From Clostridia bacterium (GTDB lineage Bacteria; Bacillota_A; Clostridia; Oscillospirales; CAG-272): a stretch of 26,888 nucleotides of DNA. The notes beneath the pieces are model-generated. The model was not told the origin of the DNA and did no database searches. It was given only the letters and a program-made list of their open reading frames with translations. The stretch is taken from NCBI GenBank assembly GCA_017467225.1, contig JAFTSR010000026.1, positions 1-26,888 of the forward strand, written 5' to 3'. This document shows, piece after piece, positions 7,125-15,205 of this stretch (position 1 is its first letter; each line of letters starts with the position of its first letter). The position numbers and the translations under genes are program-made.

Positions 7125-8345
7125 TTAAGAATGATTTTTCAAATGCCATGCGCGATAGCGTTGAATTGCAATGTGACGCGCCAGCAAAAGAAGCAGTAGT
7201 GCGATGATGATCATAGCCACCGTATAAATGCTGCTGCCGACCGAGGACTCGATCTTGAGCTCCTCCCAAAGGCGGTTTTGCAGCGACTGCGTCTCTACAT
7301 CCAGCATGGCGTAGGCCTGCGTGTCCAGCGTACTAAGATCGGGATAGAGAATATCGTACGCGCCGGGACGGAAATCCTCCAGGTAGGCGCGATAGTCATC
7401 GTTCTCACGAACAAGCATATGCGGGCTGGCATAACAGATATACTCCGCATTGGCAATGGCAATCTCCTCGCTGAGCATAAAGTTGATGTATGCCTCGGCG
7501 ACATCCTTATGCTGCGCACAGGAGGGAATACACATCGCATCGGTAAAAATGTTAGTGCCCTCGGAGGGGTAGTAGAAATCCAGGTCGCTATTGCTGTCGT
7601 ACATGGTGAGATAGTCGCCGGCATAGTAGGCGGCGATGGCCGCGGACGCGCCCTTCATCTTGTTGAAAATCTCGTCCATGACGTAGCCCTGCACGATCGG
7701 CTTCTGTGCCTTGAGCAGCTCCAGTGCCTCTCTCCACTGCGCCTCGTCGGTGGTATTGACGTCAATATCGTGCCAATACATGGCCGTGCCAAAGGCATCA
7801 CGGGCGTTATTGAACTGCAAAATCTTACCCTGGTATTTTTCGTTCCACATCAGATCCCACGAGCCGGTGTCCGCCTCATCGACCATGGTGGTATTATAAA
7901 TAATACCGACCAAGCCGTAGGTATAGGGCACGGAATAGATATTTTGCGGATCGTAAAAGAGATCGCGCATATCCGGTGCGATATACTGATAGTTGGGAAT
8001 GTTGTCAAAATTCAGCGGCAGCAGCATGTCCTCATTGATCATGCGCTCGATCATATAATCCGAGGGAATGACCACGTCGTAGCCCGTCGCACCACTGCGC
8101 AGCTTGGCGTACATATCCTCGTTGGAGGCGTAGGTGGTGTAATTGACCTGCACGCGCTTCCCGTAGGTTTCGTAATAATACTCCTCAAACGCAGCGTTGA
8201 CATCCAGCGTTCCCTCCGAGCCGTCGGAGATATACTCTCCCCAGTTATACACGTTGAGCGTGATAACCTCCTCGCCGCAGCCGCCAAGGAGCAAAAGCGT
8301 CGCGCACAGAGCAAGTGCCGTAAAACAAAGCTTAAACCATTTCAT
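7125..8345 (-). CDS. potD: Polyamine ABC transporter substrate-binding lipoprotein PotD
   Basis: A 406-residue extracellular binding protein for spermidine/putrescine import. A lipoprotein signal peptide ends in LLLGGC, so C23 is the lipidated residue after cleavage. The mature start contains VYNWGEYIS, the typical PotD opening, and later LRSGATGYDVVIPSDYMI, VPYTYGLVGIIYNTTMV and AEAYINFMLSEEIA match the family. Beyond the normal PotD end there is an additional stretch, VGSSIYTVAMIIIALLLLLLARHIA (about 368-392), that is a strong membrane helix followed by a basic tail. The mature protein would therefore be anchored at both ends. It is the last gene of potABCD and overlaps potC by 4 nt (ATGA). 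It ends at the shared terminator. Confidence 0.92.
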   Translation of the reverse strand: MKWFKLCFTALALCATLLLLGGCGEEVITLNVYNWGEYISDGSEGTLDVNAAFEEYYYETYGKRVQVNYTTYASNEDMYAKLRSGATGYDVVIPSDYMIERMINEDMLLPLNFDNIPNYQYIAPDMRDLFYDPQNIYSVPYTYGLVGIIYNTTMVDEADTGSWDLMWNEKYQGKILQFNNARDAFGTAMYWHDIDVNTTDEAQWREALELLKAQKPIVQGYVMDEIFNKMKGASAAIAAYYAGDYLTMYDSNSDLDFYYPSEGTNIFTDAMCIPSCAQHKDVAEAYINFMLSEEIAIANAEYICYASPHMLVRENDDYRAYLEDFRPGAYDILYPDLSTLDTQAYAMLDVETQSLQNRLWEELKIESSVGSSIYTVAMIIIALLLLLLARHIAIQRYRAWHLKNHS

Positions 8346-9199
8346 TTTTCAGCACCGCCTTTGGTCAGTTTTTCGCGCCAGCGGCTCAAAAGCTCACTCA
8401 GCTTCACCTTCAGGTGGTCGCCCTTCTGATCGGACAGATTGGACAGAAGCAGCAGCGCCATGATAGCCACGATCATCAAGGTGGACAGCGCGTAGATATC
8501 AGGCTTGACCTCCTTCTTGGTCATGGAATAGATCAGAATGGGAAGCGTCTGGAATTCGCTGCCGGAGCAGAAATAGGAGATAACAAAGTCGTCCAGCGAC
8601 AGAGTGAACGCCATGATAAAGCCGGTAATAACACCGGGCATGATGTTGGGCAGCTCGACCTTCAAAAAGGATTGCATCGGCGTGCAGCCCAGATCCAGCG
8701 CCGCCTCAGGCAGGTGGCGATCCATCTGTCGGAACTTGGGCGCCACGTTCACCAGCACGTACGGCAAATTGAAAGTGATGTGCGCGATCAGAAGCGTCCA
8801 GAAATTCAGCTTTTCGCTCAGATGCAGCATATTACCCACGAAAACGAACAGAAGCATGAGAGAAACACCCGTTACAATATCGGGGTTCATCATGGGGATG
8901 TTGGTCACCGAGGTCCAAAGGCCCTTGGCAAAGCGGGAGCGCATACGATCCAGGCCAAAGGCCGCCATGGTGCCGATCAAGGTCGACAAGAGCGCCGAGG
9001 TCAGCGCCAGGATCAGCGTATTTTTGAGCGCGGCAAACGTCTCAGCACTGCGGAACAGCTCCGCGTACCAGTACAGAGAAAAGCCGGTAAAGACACCGGT
9101 ATTGTTTGTGCTGTTAAAGGAAAACAGCATCAAAACCAGGATAGGCACGTACAAAACGGCCAGAATCAGCGCAATATAGGTACGGGAAAGTGCTTTCAT
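8342..9199 (-). CDS. potC: Polyamine ABC transporter permease PotC
   Basis: A 285-residue inner-membrane permease with about six helices. The ABC-permease EAA loop is clear: LPEAALDLGCTPMQSFLKVE followed by LPNIMPG, the site that docks on PotA. The sequence FSLYWYAELF and TLSLDDFVISYFCSG are typical of PotC. It overlaps potB and potD by 4 nt on either side, so translation of the operon is coupled. The order potA-potB-potC-potD is the common one for this importer, and the assignment PotC rather than PotB rests on both order and sequence pattern. Confidence 0.92.
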   Translation of the reverse strand: MKALSRTYIALILAVLYVPILVLMLFSFNSTNNTGVFTGFSLYWYAELFRSAETFAALKNTLILALTSALLSTLIGTMAAFGLDRMRSRFAKGLWTSVTNIPMMNPDIVTGVSLMLLFVFVGNMLHLSEKLNFWTLLIAHITFNLPYVLVNVAPKFRQMDRHLPEAALDLGCTPMQSFLKVELPNIMPGVITGFIMAFTLSLDDFVISYFCSGSEFQTLPILIYSMTKKEVKPDIYALSTLMIVAIMALLLLSNLSDQKGDHLKVKLSELLSRWREKLTKGGAEK

Positions 9200-10050
9200 A
9201 CGATCACCGTCCCTTCGTCATCCGAGAAATGTGTCATAATGGCCATCGAAATCAGAATGAGGATCATCATAACCAGCGACAGCGACGCACCCACGTTATA
9301 GGTGCTGGGATTCTGGAACTGGCGCTCAATGGTATCACCGATCATATCAAACGTACCGCCGCCCAGCTTCTGCGAAATATAGAAGGTAGAGATGCAGGGC
9401 ACAAACACCATGGTAATGCCGGAGATGATACCCGACACCGACAGCGGCAGAATGACCAGCGTCATGGTACGCCAGCCGTTACAGCCCAAATCACCTGCGG
9501 CCTCAATATAGCGGTTGTCCAGTTTGGAGATGACCGAATGAATAGGCATAACCATGTACGGCAGGAAGTTATACACCATACCGAAGATAACGGCAGGTGC
9601 CGTACCGACGATATGCAACTCGCCAAGACCGAGGGCGCCGAGCAGATGATTGAGAAATCCGCCGTCGTCCAGAATAGCCATCATCGAATAGGTGCGGATC
9701 AAAAGATTCATCCACATCGGCAGCATCAGAAGCATCATCAGAACCTTCTGGGTCTTGGGCGCGCATTTGGAAATGCAGTAAGCCAGAGGATAGCCGATCA
9801 GAAGGCACAAAACGGTCGCAATGATCGACATGCAGACCGACAGCCAGAAGGTTTCGGTATGCTCGGCCAGCGCCGTGATATTTTCCAGCGTGAAGGTGCC
9901 GTCCGCCGTGGTAAACGCATAGTAGCAGACAAACACAAGCGGCGCAATGATAAACAGCACCGACCACACCATGTGCGGCGATGCGGCCGCTTTAGCAAAG
10001 AAGGAGCCCTGCCGTGCAGGCGGAGGCACCGAGGTAGCTTTCCGACTCAT
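9196..10050 (-). CDS. potB: Polyamine ABC transporter permease PotB
   Basis: A 284-residue permease. After a positively charged cytoplasmic N-terminus ([15 protein letters not shown]) come about six membrane helices. The EAA loop reads [19 protein letters not shown] followed by [28 protein letters not shown] and [16 protein letters not shown] are characteristic of PotB. It starts inside the end of potA (4-nt overlap) and its stop overlaps the start of potC. Together with PotC it forms the transmembrane channel. Confidence 0.92.
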   Translation of the reverse strand: MSRKATSVPPPARQGSFFAKAAASPHMVWSVLFIIAPLVFVCYYAFTTADGTFTLENITALAEHTETFWLSVCMSIIATVLCLLIGYPLAYCISKCAPKTQKVLMMLLMLPMWMNLLIRTYSMMAILDDGGFLNHLLGALGLGELHIVGTAPAVIFGMVYNFLPYMVMPIHSVISKLDNRYIEAAGDLGCNGWRTMTLVILPLSVSGIISGITMVFVPCISTFYISQKLGGGTFDMIGDTIERQFQNPSTYNVGASLSLVMMILILISMAIMTHFSDDEGTVIV

Positions 10051-11183
10051 GCCTCACCCTCCTCGTCCGTCTCCTCCGTGTTGGTGGAGAGCTCTTCAAA
10101 CTCATCCGAGAAGGAGGAATAGTCATCGAACATGTTGGAATATTCGGACTTCTTCATAATATGAATGGCATCCGGCTCAATGTACAGACCGATGCTCTGC
10201 TCGGGAGCAACGTAATCCGAGGTTTCGATCATCCACTTAAAGCCGGACACGTCGACGATGATCTCGTAATAGTCGCCCTTGAAGGTAACCGAGCTGACGA
10301 CACCGCGCAGCATTCCCTTCTCCGGCGCGACCACATCCACGTCCTCGGGGCGCACGACAACATCCACCTGCTCGCCCGTCGCGTAGCCGCCATCCACGCA
10401 GTCAAACGTGTGTCCGGAGAACTTGACGCGATAGTCCGCGAGCATAACGCCGTCAACAATGTTACTCTCGCCGATAAAGTCGGCAACAAAGGCGTTGATC
10501 GGTTCATTGTAAATATCGGTCGGCGAGCCGATCTGCTGAATGCAACCGTCTGCCCTGACCACCACCTTATCCGACATGGAGAGAGCCTCCTCCTGGTCGT
10601 GGGTAACGTAGATAAAGGTTATGCCCGTCTTCTTTTGCATATTCTTGAGCTCGACCTGCATATCCTTGCGCAGCTTGAGATCAAGCGCGCCCAGGGGCTC
10701 GTCCAAAAGCAGCACGCGAGGATGATTGATCAGCGCGCGTGCAATGGCAACTCTTTGCTGCTGACCGCCTGAGAGCGTGGTCACCTTGCGATGCTCGAAG
10801 CCGCGCAGATTGACCATGGCCAGCATGTCGCGCACCTGCGTCACAATCTCGCGCTCCGGAATCTTTTTCAGGCGCAGACCAAAGCCAATGTTCTCAAACA
10901 CGTTGAGATGCGGAAACAGCGCATATTTTTGAAAGACCGTATTGACGTGGCGTTCATAAGGCGGAACGTCGTTGATGCGTTTGCCATCGAACAGCACATC
11001 ACCTGTGTCGGGAGTCTCAAAGCCACCGATGATGCGCAGCGTGGTCGTTTTGCCGCAGCCCGAGGGGCCAAGCAGCGTCACAAATTCCTTGTCCAGAATA
11101 TCCAGATCGATGTGATGAAGGATGGTCTCGCCGTCAAACGATTTGGAAATATCCTTGAGGCTGATGATGATTTCATTGCTCAT
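10047..11183 (-). CDS. potA: Polyamine ABC transporter ATPase PotA
   Basis: A 378-residue ATPase that energises polyamine import. Visible motifs are Walker A GPSGCGKT (39-46), the Q-loop region [10 protein letters not shown], signature LSGGQQQR (137-144), Walker B LLLDEP (158-163) and the H-loop histidine H195 in YVTHDQEEA. The C-terminal third is a TOBE-type regulatory domain ([11 protein letters not shown]), ending in a very acidic tail (about 345-378). The start at 11183 is chosen over an in-frame ATG at 11201 because GGAGG (11199-11195) lies 11 nt before 11183 and overlaps the earlier ATG. It is the first gene of a four-gene operon in which all junctions are 4-nt overlaps. Confidence 0.94.
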   Translation of the reverse strand: MSNEIIISLKDISKSFDGETILHHIDLDILDKEFVTLLGPSGCGKTTTLRIIGGFETPDTGDVLFDGKRINDVPPYERHVNTVFQKYALFPHLNVFENIGFGLRLKKIPEREIVTQVRDMLAMVNLRGFEHRKVTTLSGGQQQRVAIARALINHPRVLLLDEPLGALDLKLRKDMQVELKNMQKKTGITFIYVTHDQEEALSMSDKVVVRADGCIQQIGSPTDIYNEPINAFVADFIGESNIVDGVMLADYRVKFSGHTFDCVDGGYATGEQVDVVVRPEDVDVVAPEKGMLRGVVSSVTFKGDYYEIIVDVSGFKWMIETSDYVAPEQSIGLYIEPDAIHIMKKSEYSNMFDDYSSFSDEFEELSTNTEETDEEGEA

Positions 11184-11277
11184 TTCACAAAAAACCTCCA
11201 TACCGCAATGCAGTGTAGAATCGCCTTGGAACGCACGCTGATGAGGCGCAAAAGGGGTTCATGGGGCTAATACCCAT

Positions 11278-11306
11278 ATTGTATCACATATTGCGCAAAA
11301 ATGCAA
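11278..11306 (-). promoter_or_regulatory. Sigma-A promoter of potABCD
   Basis: Minus strand: TTGCAT (11306-11301), 17-nt spacer, TACAAT (11283-11278), about 95 nt before the potA ATG. The -35 lies in the loop of a perfect inverted repeat described separately. Confidence 0.75.
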
Positions 11307-11320
11307 GAAATTTTGCGCAA
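11291..11320. promoter_or_regulatory. Perfect 10-bp inverted repeat around the potA -35, candidate operator
   Basis: TTGCGCAAAA (11291-11300) and TTTTGCGCAA (11311-11320) are perfect arms with a 10-bp centre that holds the -35 hexamer of the pot promoter. The arm positions overlap the promoter spacer and the region just upstream of -35, as expected for a repressor or activator site. No T run follows, so a terminator is unlikely. Confidence 0.55.
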
Positions 11321-11358
11321 TTTTTGAAAATTCGTGATTATTTCCTGTCTGACACGAT

Positions 11359-11439
11359 TTTCGGGGATATTTCGGCGTTATTCCCGAAATTTGTACAAAA
11401 ATCTCCCGTTTCGAGCCGTTTCGAACAAGAAATCTCCCG
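11359..11439. repeat. Phased repeats in the potA / glycosidase-like divergent region
   Basis: Three nested elements. (a) TTTCGGG (11359-11365) and CCCGAAA (11383-11389) are inverted. (b) AAATCTCCCG occurs at 11399-11408 and 11430-11439, 31 bp apart, about three helical turns. (c) CGTTTCGA occurs at 11407-11414 and 11417-11424, 10 bp apart, one turn. The phasing suggests protein-binding sites. They lie about 70-150 bp upstream of the plus-strand promoter. Confidence 0.45.
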
Positions 11440-11506
11440 AATTCAAAAATGTGCAGCGCGAAAAATTGTTTTTTGACACGTTTGACAAAAATATTAAAAC
11501 GGCATC

Positions 11507-11535
11507 TTGACTTGGTGCAAAATTCATGATATAAT
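11507..11535 (+). promoter_or_regulatory. Sigma-A promoter of the GH32/43-like gene
   Basis: TTGACT (11507-11512), 17-nt spacer, TATAAT (11530-11535), about 38 nt before the ATG at 11574. Confidence 0.85.
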
Positions 11536-11573
11536 GCCCATAACAGCGTTCTAATGCAAAGGAGAACACGCAC

Positions 11574-12425
11574 ATGAAGGTACACGCCGGTCAATACGAG
11601 CTGTTTTACAATCCCTCCACACACGAAAAAGAGCCGTGGTACATCAACGATCACTGCATCATCCGCGGCGAGGATGGGTGGCACCTTTTTGGTATCACAC
11701 ACAAGGAGCCTGCCGATCCCTTGGATGAGCGCTGCTGCGCGCACGCTGTCGGCAGCTCGCTCTCCGATCGCGCCTGGAAAAAGCTGCCCTTCCCTATCGT
11801 CACCGACAACGCAAGGGGCGAGGCTCATTTCTGGGCACCGCACGTCATTTGGTATCAGGGGCTTTACTATATGTACTGGTGTGCCGGCAGTCTGGTCGGA
11901 CACGACCGCTATCAGCTGATGGTCGCCACCTCCCCCGATCTGCACACCTGGACGCGCGTGGACGAGGTCAACCCCATCATGATCGACGGCTTTGACGCGC
12001 GCGATCCGATGGTGCTGCGCGTTGGCGATCGCTGGCTGCTGTACTACACCGCAACCTCTGCCGCACAAGGAGGTAACTATCTGGTGGCTTGCCTTGAGAG
12101 TACGGATCTTCTGCACTGGGGAAATAAACGCATTGTCTTTACCGACCCGACGGTCGGCGCCGTCGGCGGTCCGTGTGAGTCTCCCTTTGTCGTTCCATAC
12201 AAGGGGAAATATTATCTGTTTATCGGGCCGCGCGACGGCGTTTACAGCAAGACCTCTGTCTTTGAGAGCGACGATCCGCTCGCCTTTTCGATTGAGCATA
12301 GGGTCGGCGACCTGCCTGCCCACGCTGCCGAGGTCATCCGAGATGACGACGGTCAATATTATACCACCCGTGCCGGATGGGGTGAGGGCGGCGTTTATAT
12401 CGCGCCGCTGTATTTTGAGGAATGA
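11574..12425 (+). CDS. Five-bladed beta-propeller glycosidase-like protein (GH32/GH43 type)
   Basis: A 283-residue single-domain protein with the motif set of clan F/J glycosidases: WYINDHCII with D26 as the expected base or nucleophile, FDARDPMVL with D144 as the transition-state acidic residue, and GGPCESPFVV with E202 as the expected general acid. Repeated blades show as GxWHLFG, GLYYMYWCAG, RWLLYYTA, GKYYLFIG and QYYTTRAG. No signal peptide is present, so it should act in the cytoplasm. It is shorter than secreted GH32/43 enzymes and lacks their C-terminal beta-sandwich. AAAGGAGA is 8 nt before the ATG. It is monocistronic and followed by tRNA-Leu. The fold is well supported; the glycan and even the exact GH family are not. 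Confidence 0.8.
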   Translation: MKVHAGQYELFYNPSTHEKEPWYINDHCIIRGEDGWHLFGITHKEPADPLDERCCAHAVGSSLSDRAWKKLPFPIVTDNARGEAHFWAPHVIWYQGLYYMYWCAGSLVGHDRYQLMVATSPDLHTWTRVDEVNPIMIDGFDARDPMVLRVGDRWLLYYTATSAAQGGNYLVACLESTDLLHWGNKRIVFTDPTVGAVGGPCESPFVVPYKGKYYLFIGPRDGVYSKTSVFESDDPLAFSIEHRVGDLPAHAAEVIRDDDGQYYTTRAGWGEGGVYIAPLYFEE

Positions 12426-12497
12426 AGCTCCCTGCCATGGTTTTTCGTCGCCGCTGTCGCAAATCATAATTTTTTTCACATTTTTACAAAAAAGGGC

Positions 12498-12525
12498 TTG
12501 ACATTTTGAAAATTTGTGATATAAT
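12498..12525 (+). promoter_or_regulatory. Promoter of tRNA-Leu
   Basis: TTGACA (12498-12503), 16-nt spacer, TATAAT (12520-12525), ending 23 nt before the tRNA. Confidence 0.85.
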
Positions 12526-12548
12526 ATTCGTGTTGCAATAAGCGACAC

Positions 12549-12633
12549 GCGAGAGTGGCGGAACTGGCAGACGCGCACGTTTGAGGGGCGTGTGGTTCAC
12601 ACCGTACGGGTTCAAGTCCCGTTTCTCGCACCA
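12549..12633 (+). tRNA. tRNA-Leu, anticodon GAG
   Basis: An 85-nt class II tRNA with encoded CCA. The acceptor GCGAGAG pairs with TTCTCGC (one G-U), followed by discriminator A and CCA. The anticodon stem CACGT/GCGTG encloses the loop TTGAGGG, giving anticodon GAG for CUC/CUU leucine codons. A long variable arm (TGGTTCACACCGT region) and T-arm ACGGG-TTCAAGT-CCCGT are present. It is a single tRNA gene with its own promoter and terminator. Confidence 0.96.
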
Positions 12634-12669
12634 AAGAAAGCAGGATGGATTTTTCCATTCTGCTTTCTT
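12634..12669 (+). terminator. Terminator of tRNA-Leu
   Basis: Immediately after CCA, AAGAAAGCAGGATGGA pairs with TCCATTCTGCTTTCTT (one G-U) around TTTT, giving a 16-bp stem that ends in T residues. Confidence 0.8.
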
Positions 12670-12757
12670 TCGTTCAAGCTAACCGATGCAGAACCCCTCT
12701 GATCCGCAGGATCGGGTTGTTTTGCGCTAAGCCGAAGTTAAAAACAGATGTTCCTTG

Positions 12758-12787
12758 GGCGCAAAACGGGGTTCGTAAGTCCCGTTT
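12758..12787 (+). repeat. 30-bp direct repeat, copy 1 (T-arm-like)
   Basis: It matches 12841-12870 at 29 of 30 positions. It contains GGTTCGTAAGTCCCGTTT, close to the T-arm/acceptor junction of the upstream tRNA-Leu (GGGTTC then AAGTCCCGTTTC). In this copy AAAACGGG and CCCGTTTT form a stem followed by T, so it may also act as a terminator. Confidence 0.7.
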
Positions 12788-12840
12788 TTTGTATTGCTCT
12801 TTTGCGGACCGTCGAGGACGCCGGTCCCTACAGGGTAGGC

Positions 12841-12870
12841 GGCGCAAAACAGGGTTCGTAAGTCCCGTTT
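12841..12870 (+). repeat. 30-bp direct repeat, copy 2 (T-arm-like)
   Basis: Second copy, 83 bp after the first, differing by one base (A for G at position 11). It shares AAGTCCCGTTTC with the 3' half of tRNA-Leu. Confidence 0.7.
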
Positions 12871-13083
12871 CAACGAGGGGGGAGGAACCATCTCAAACTC
12901 CCGAAAGGGCGACCGAATATAGGTTGCGCGGTATTTCAAGCAAATCGCCGGTCGCCCGCAAAACGCAAGCGTTTTGCCTTTTATGAAGATTAGATTTTAT
13001 CAGCCTCCACACCTCCCACCTTCCTTGGCTGGGCGCAACTTCACAAGCTCACAAAAACTGAACACAACTCAACTGCATGGTTA

Positions 13084-13112
13084 TTGCAATTTTATAAATG
13101 ATATGTTATAAT
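13084..13112 (+). promoter_or_regulatory. Promoter of the QueG-like gene
   Basis: TTGCAA (13084-13089), 17-nt spacer, TATAAT (13107-13112), 32 nt before the ATG at 13144. Confidence 0.75.
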
Positions 13113-13143
13113 ATGGTAGAATCTATCAAGGGGGAATAAAAGT

Positions 13144-13788
13144 ATGTTAAATAATCTTTTGAAATCTTTGTTTACCGACGAAACATTATATGGATTCGTT
13201 GGAATCGGTGAACAACTCCGCCTACAAAGCGGCTGTAGATGTGCTCTTGTGACCCTCCTCCCTTTCCCAGATATGGATAAGAAATATCGCCCCGACGAGT
13301 TCTTCATTATGAACGAAGAACTTTCAAAGATGCACGCCAAAAAAATCAACGAAATCAAAAAATATTTAGATGCACAGCACATAGCCTATGCTTCCCCTCC
13401 GGCGGGCCCCAAGAACGACGGCGAGTATCGCGCTGATTTTTCATACAAGTGGGCGGCTATTCATGCGGGGCTTGGCTTCATCGGAAAGAACGATGTTTTC
13501 GTTCACTACAAATTTGGGCAAAGAGTGCGAATATCTTGTTTACTAATTGATATAGAAGCACCTCAGAGTCAATATGTGGTTGAGAGTAAATGCGGTGATT
13601 GCAATTTATGCGTCCAAGCTTGTCCGCATCACTACATATCCGGTAAAGAATGGAGCGAAAGTGCTTGCAGAGAAGATTTAGTAGATTTCAAGAACTGTGC
13701 GACCAAAAGCAAGCATTTTGGCGAAGGTAAAAAATATTTGTGCTGTCACTGCGTGATGGCTTGCCCTTGGCATACAAAACAAGAATAA
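13144..13788 (+). CDS. Short QueG-like double [4Fe-4S] protein
   Basis: A 214-residue iron-sulfur protein. The central part (AAIHAGLGFIGKNDVFVHYKFG, 104-125) matches the cobalamin-binding core of epoxyqueuosine reductase (GWIGKN type). It is followed by CGDCNLCVQACP (C150, C153, C156, C160) and CCHCVMACPW (C200-C207), the two ferredoxin-like cluster motifs. QueG reduces epoxyqueuosine to queuosine in tRNA anticodons. This protein is much shorter than full QueG: the N-terminal region is reduced and the C-terminal HEAT repeats are absent, so that role is uncertain. AAGGGGG precedes the ATG at 13144 by 9 nt. The gene is visibly AT-richer than the HAD gene next to it, which suggests separate ancestry or transfer. 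Confidence 0.75.
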   Translation: MLNNLLKSLFTDETLYGFVGIGEQLRLQSGCRCALVTLLPFPDMDKKYRPDEFFIMNEELSKMHAKKINEIKKYLDAQHIAYASPPAGPKNDGEYRADFSYKWAAIHAGLGFIGKNDVFVHYKFGQRVRISCLLIDIEAPQSQYVVESKCGDCNLCVQACPHHYISGKEWSESACREDLVDFKNCATKSKHFGEGKKYLCCHCVMACPWHTKQE

Positions 13789-13810
13789 ACGACAAAACAC
13801 GGAGGTTCCC

Positions 13811-14659
13811 ATGGTCAAAACGCTTTACGTATCCGATCTTGACGGCACGCTATTACGGCGCGACGAGACGCTCTCGCGCTTTACCGTTGACACCATCAAC
13901 GCGTTGGTTGAGCGCGGCATGATTTTTTCTTACGCCACGGCGCGCTCGCTTGTCACGGCAAGCAAGGTGACGGCCGGCTTGTCCACCAAAATCCCCGTCA
14001 TCATTTACAACGGCTCGTTCATCAAGCAAAGCGGCACGGGAGAAACACTGCTCTCCAATGCCTTCACGCAGGCACAGTCTGATGAGATCATCGATTTTCT
14101 GCTGCAGCGCGAGGTTTTCCCTATCGTCTATGCCATGATCGGCGGCGTGGAGAAATTCTCCTACTGCGCCGACCGCGAGAGCCGCGGCACCAAGCTTTTC
14201 AACGACACCCGACGCGGCGACGTACGCGACAACCCTACCGTCTCGCCAACTGATCTGTTCCGCGGCGAGGTCTTTCACATCACCTGCATTGACGAGGAGG
14301 AAATCCTTCGTCCCATCTACGAGCATTTCAAGGACACCTACCAATGCATTTTCCACCGCGATATATACAGCGGCGAGCAATGGCTGGAAATTCAGCCGAT
14401 CGAGGCGACCAAGGCCAAGGCCATCCGTGCGCTTGCCAAGCTGCTGGGCTGTGACCGTATTATCTGCTTCGGCGACGGCAAAAACGATATTTCCATGTTT
14501 GAGATCGCCGACGAGTGCTACGCTGTGGAAAACGCCGATCGCGCGCTCAAGGCCATCGCCACCGCCATCATCGGCAGCAACGAGCAGGACGGCGTGGCAC
14601 GGTGGTTGGGAGAGAATTTCAAAATTCAGAAAAAAGGAGAACATCATGCTAACATATGA
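13811..14659 (+). CDS. Cof-type HAD-superfamily phosphatase
   Basis: A 282-residue HAD hydrolase of the Cof/IIB type. Motif I is SDLDGTLL (D9 nucleophile, D11 acid/base), motif II is YATARS (about 42-47), the motif III lysine is in EATKAKAI, and motif IV is FGDGKNDISMFE. The C2-type cap lies between motifs II and III. Such enzymes dephosphorylate small phosphorylated metabolites such as sugar phosphates or pyridoxal phosphate; the substrate is unknown. GGAGG (13801-13805) is 5 nt before the ATG. The stop overlaps the start of the next gene by 14 nt, so translation is likely coupled. Its GC-rich codon use differs sharply from both flanking genes. Confidence 0.9.
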   Translation: MVKTLYVSDLDGTLLRRDETLSRFTVDTINALVERGMIFSYATARSLVTASKVTAGLSTKIPVIIYNGSFIKQSGTGETLLSNAFTQAQSDEIIDFLLQREVFPIVYAMIGGVEKFSYCADRESRGTKLFNDTRRGDVRDNPTVSPTDLFRGEVFHITCIDEEEILRPIYEHFKDTYQCIFHRDIYSGEQWLEIQPIEATKAKAIRALAKLLGCDRIICFGDGKNDISMFEIADECYAVENADRALKAIATAIIGSNEQDGVARWLGENFKIQKKGEHHANI

Positions 14660-15107
14660 GCTTGTCAATCCTATCTTCAATAAATGGATTGATATATTAA
14701 GACTCAAGAATGCTTGGGATATCAAGTTAGAGCTGATTGATGATGAAAGCTTTTGGAAAACAGGAGATTTCAAGATAGACCCCGATGACAGAAAAGCAAT
14801 ACTCATGTTAAACGCCACAAATCCCAAACAAGAAAATTTTGAAGAAGTCATCATTCACGAATTGCTTCACTTGAAGTTATATCCCTTAGACCAACTCACC
14901 GAAGGCTTAATCGAAGGACATTATCAACCCGATACACCTGAATATGATACCATTTACAGACAGTTTATGACCATGCTGGAGCAAACGGTGGAAGAAATGA
15001 CTAAGTGCTTTTTGTTGTACCAGGGCGATGACAAGCAGCTCTCGTTTGGCCGTTGCCAGACCATGAAAAGCTTCAACGAGCTGTACAACGGACTCAAAGC
15101 ACTATAA
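14646..15107 (+). CDS. Small HExxH putative metalloprotein
   Basis: A 153-residue protein with EEVIIHELLHLKLYP (about 66-80), a zincin-type HExxH motif with H71, E72 and H75. Acidic residues at 112-117 (LEQTVEE) could supply the third metal ligand, so a small zinc peptidase is plausible but no family is recognised. The start at 14646 is supported by AAGGAG 6 nt upstream and overlaps the HAD gene by 14 nt. Most of the gene is AT-rich with A/T-ending codons, but the last 35 codons (from about 15000) switch to GC-rich usage like the host genes. This suggests a junction or fusion of segments of different origin. Confidence 0.7.
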   Translation: MLTYELVNPIFNKWIDILRLKNAWDIKLELIDDESFWKTGDFKIDPDDRKAILMLNATNPKQENFEEVIIHELLHLKLYPLDQLTEGLIEGHYQPDTPEYDTIYRQFMTMLEQTVEEMTKCFLLYQGDDKQLSFGRCQTMKSFNELYNGLKAL

Positions 15108-15205
15108 ACCGGCGAAAAAACACCCCTGCAACCAACAATTTGACGGTATGTAAAGTCATGTTGCGGAAATGTAAATTCGATGCGGTGGTGCTTGACGGTG
15201 TTTTT

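Larger units (their letters stand above)
12671..13143. other. 473-bp noncoding region with repeats and hairpins
   Basis: No convincing gene is present. It holds a 30-bp direct repeat (12758-12787, 12841-12870), long inverted arms GGGCGACCG (12907-12915) and CGGTCGCCC (12949-12957), and a tight hairpin GCAAAACGC-AA-GCGTTTTGC (12958-12977) followed by CTTTT. The segment GTCGAGGACGCCGGTCCCTACAGGG lies between the two direct repeats and looks like a dispersed intergenic repeat. The last 60 bp carry the promoter of the next gene. Confidence 0.6.

Noticed and set aside
12671..13143. CRISPR array, because of the direct repeats after the tRNA
   Set aside because: Only two copies, with no regular spacers and no cas genes.
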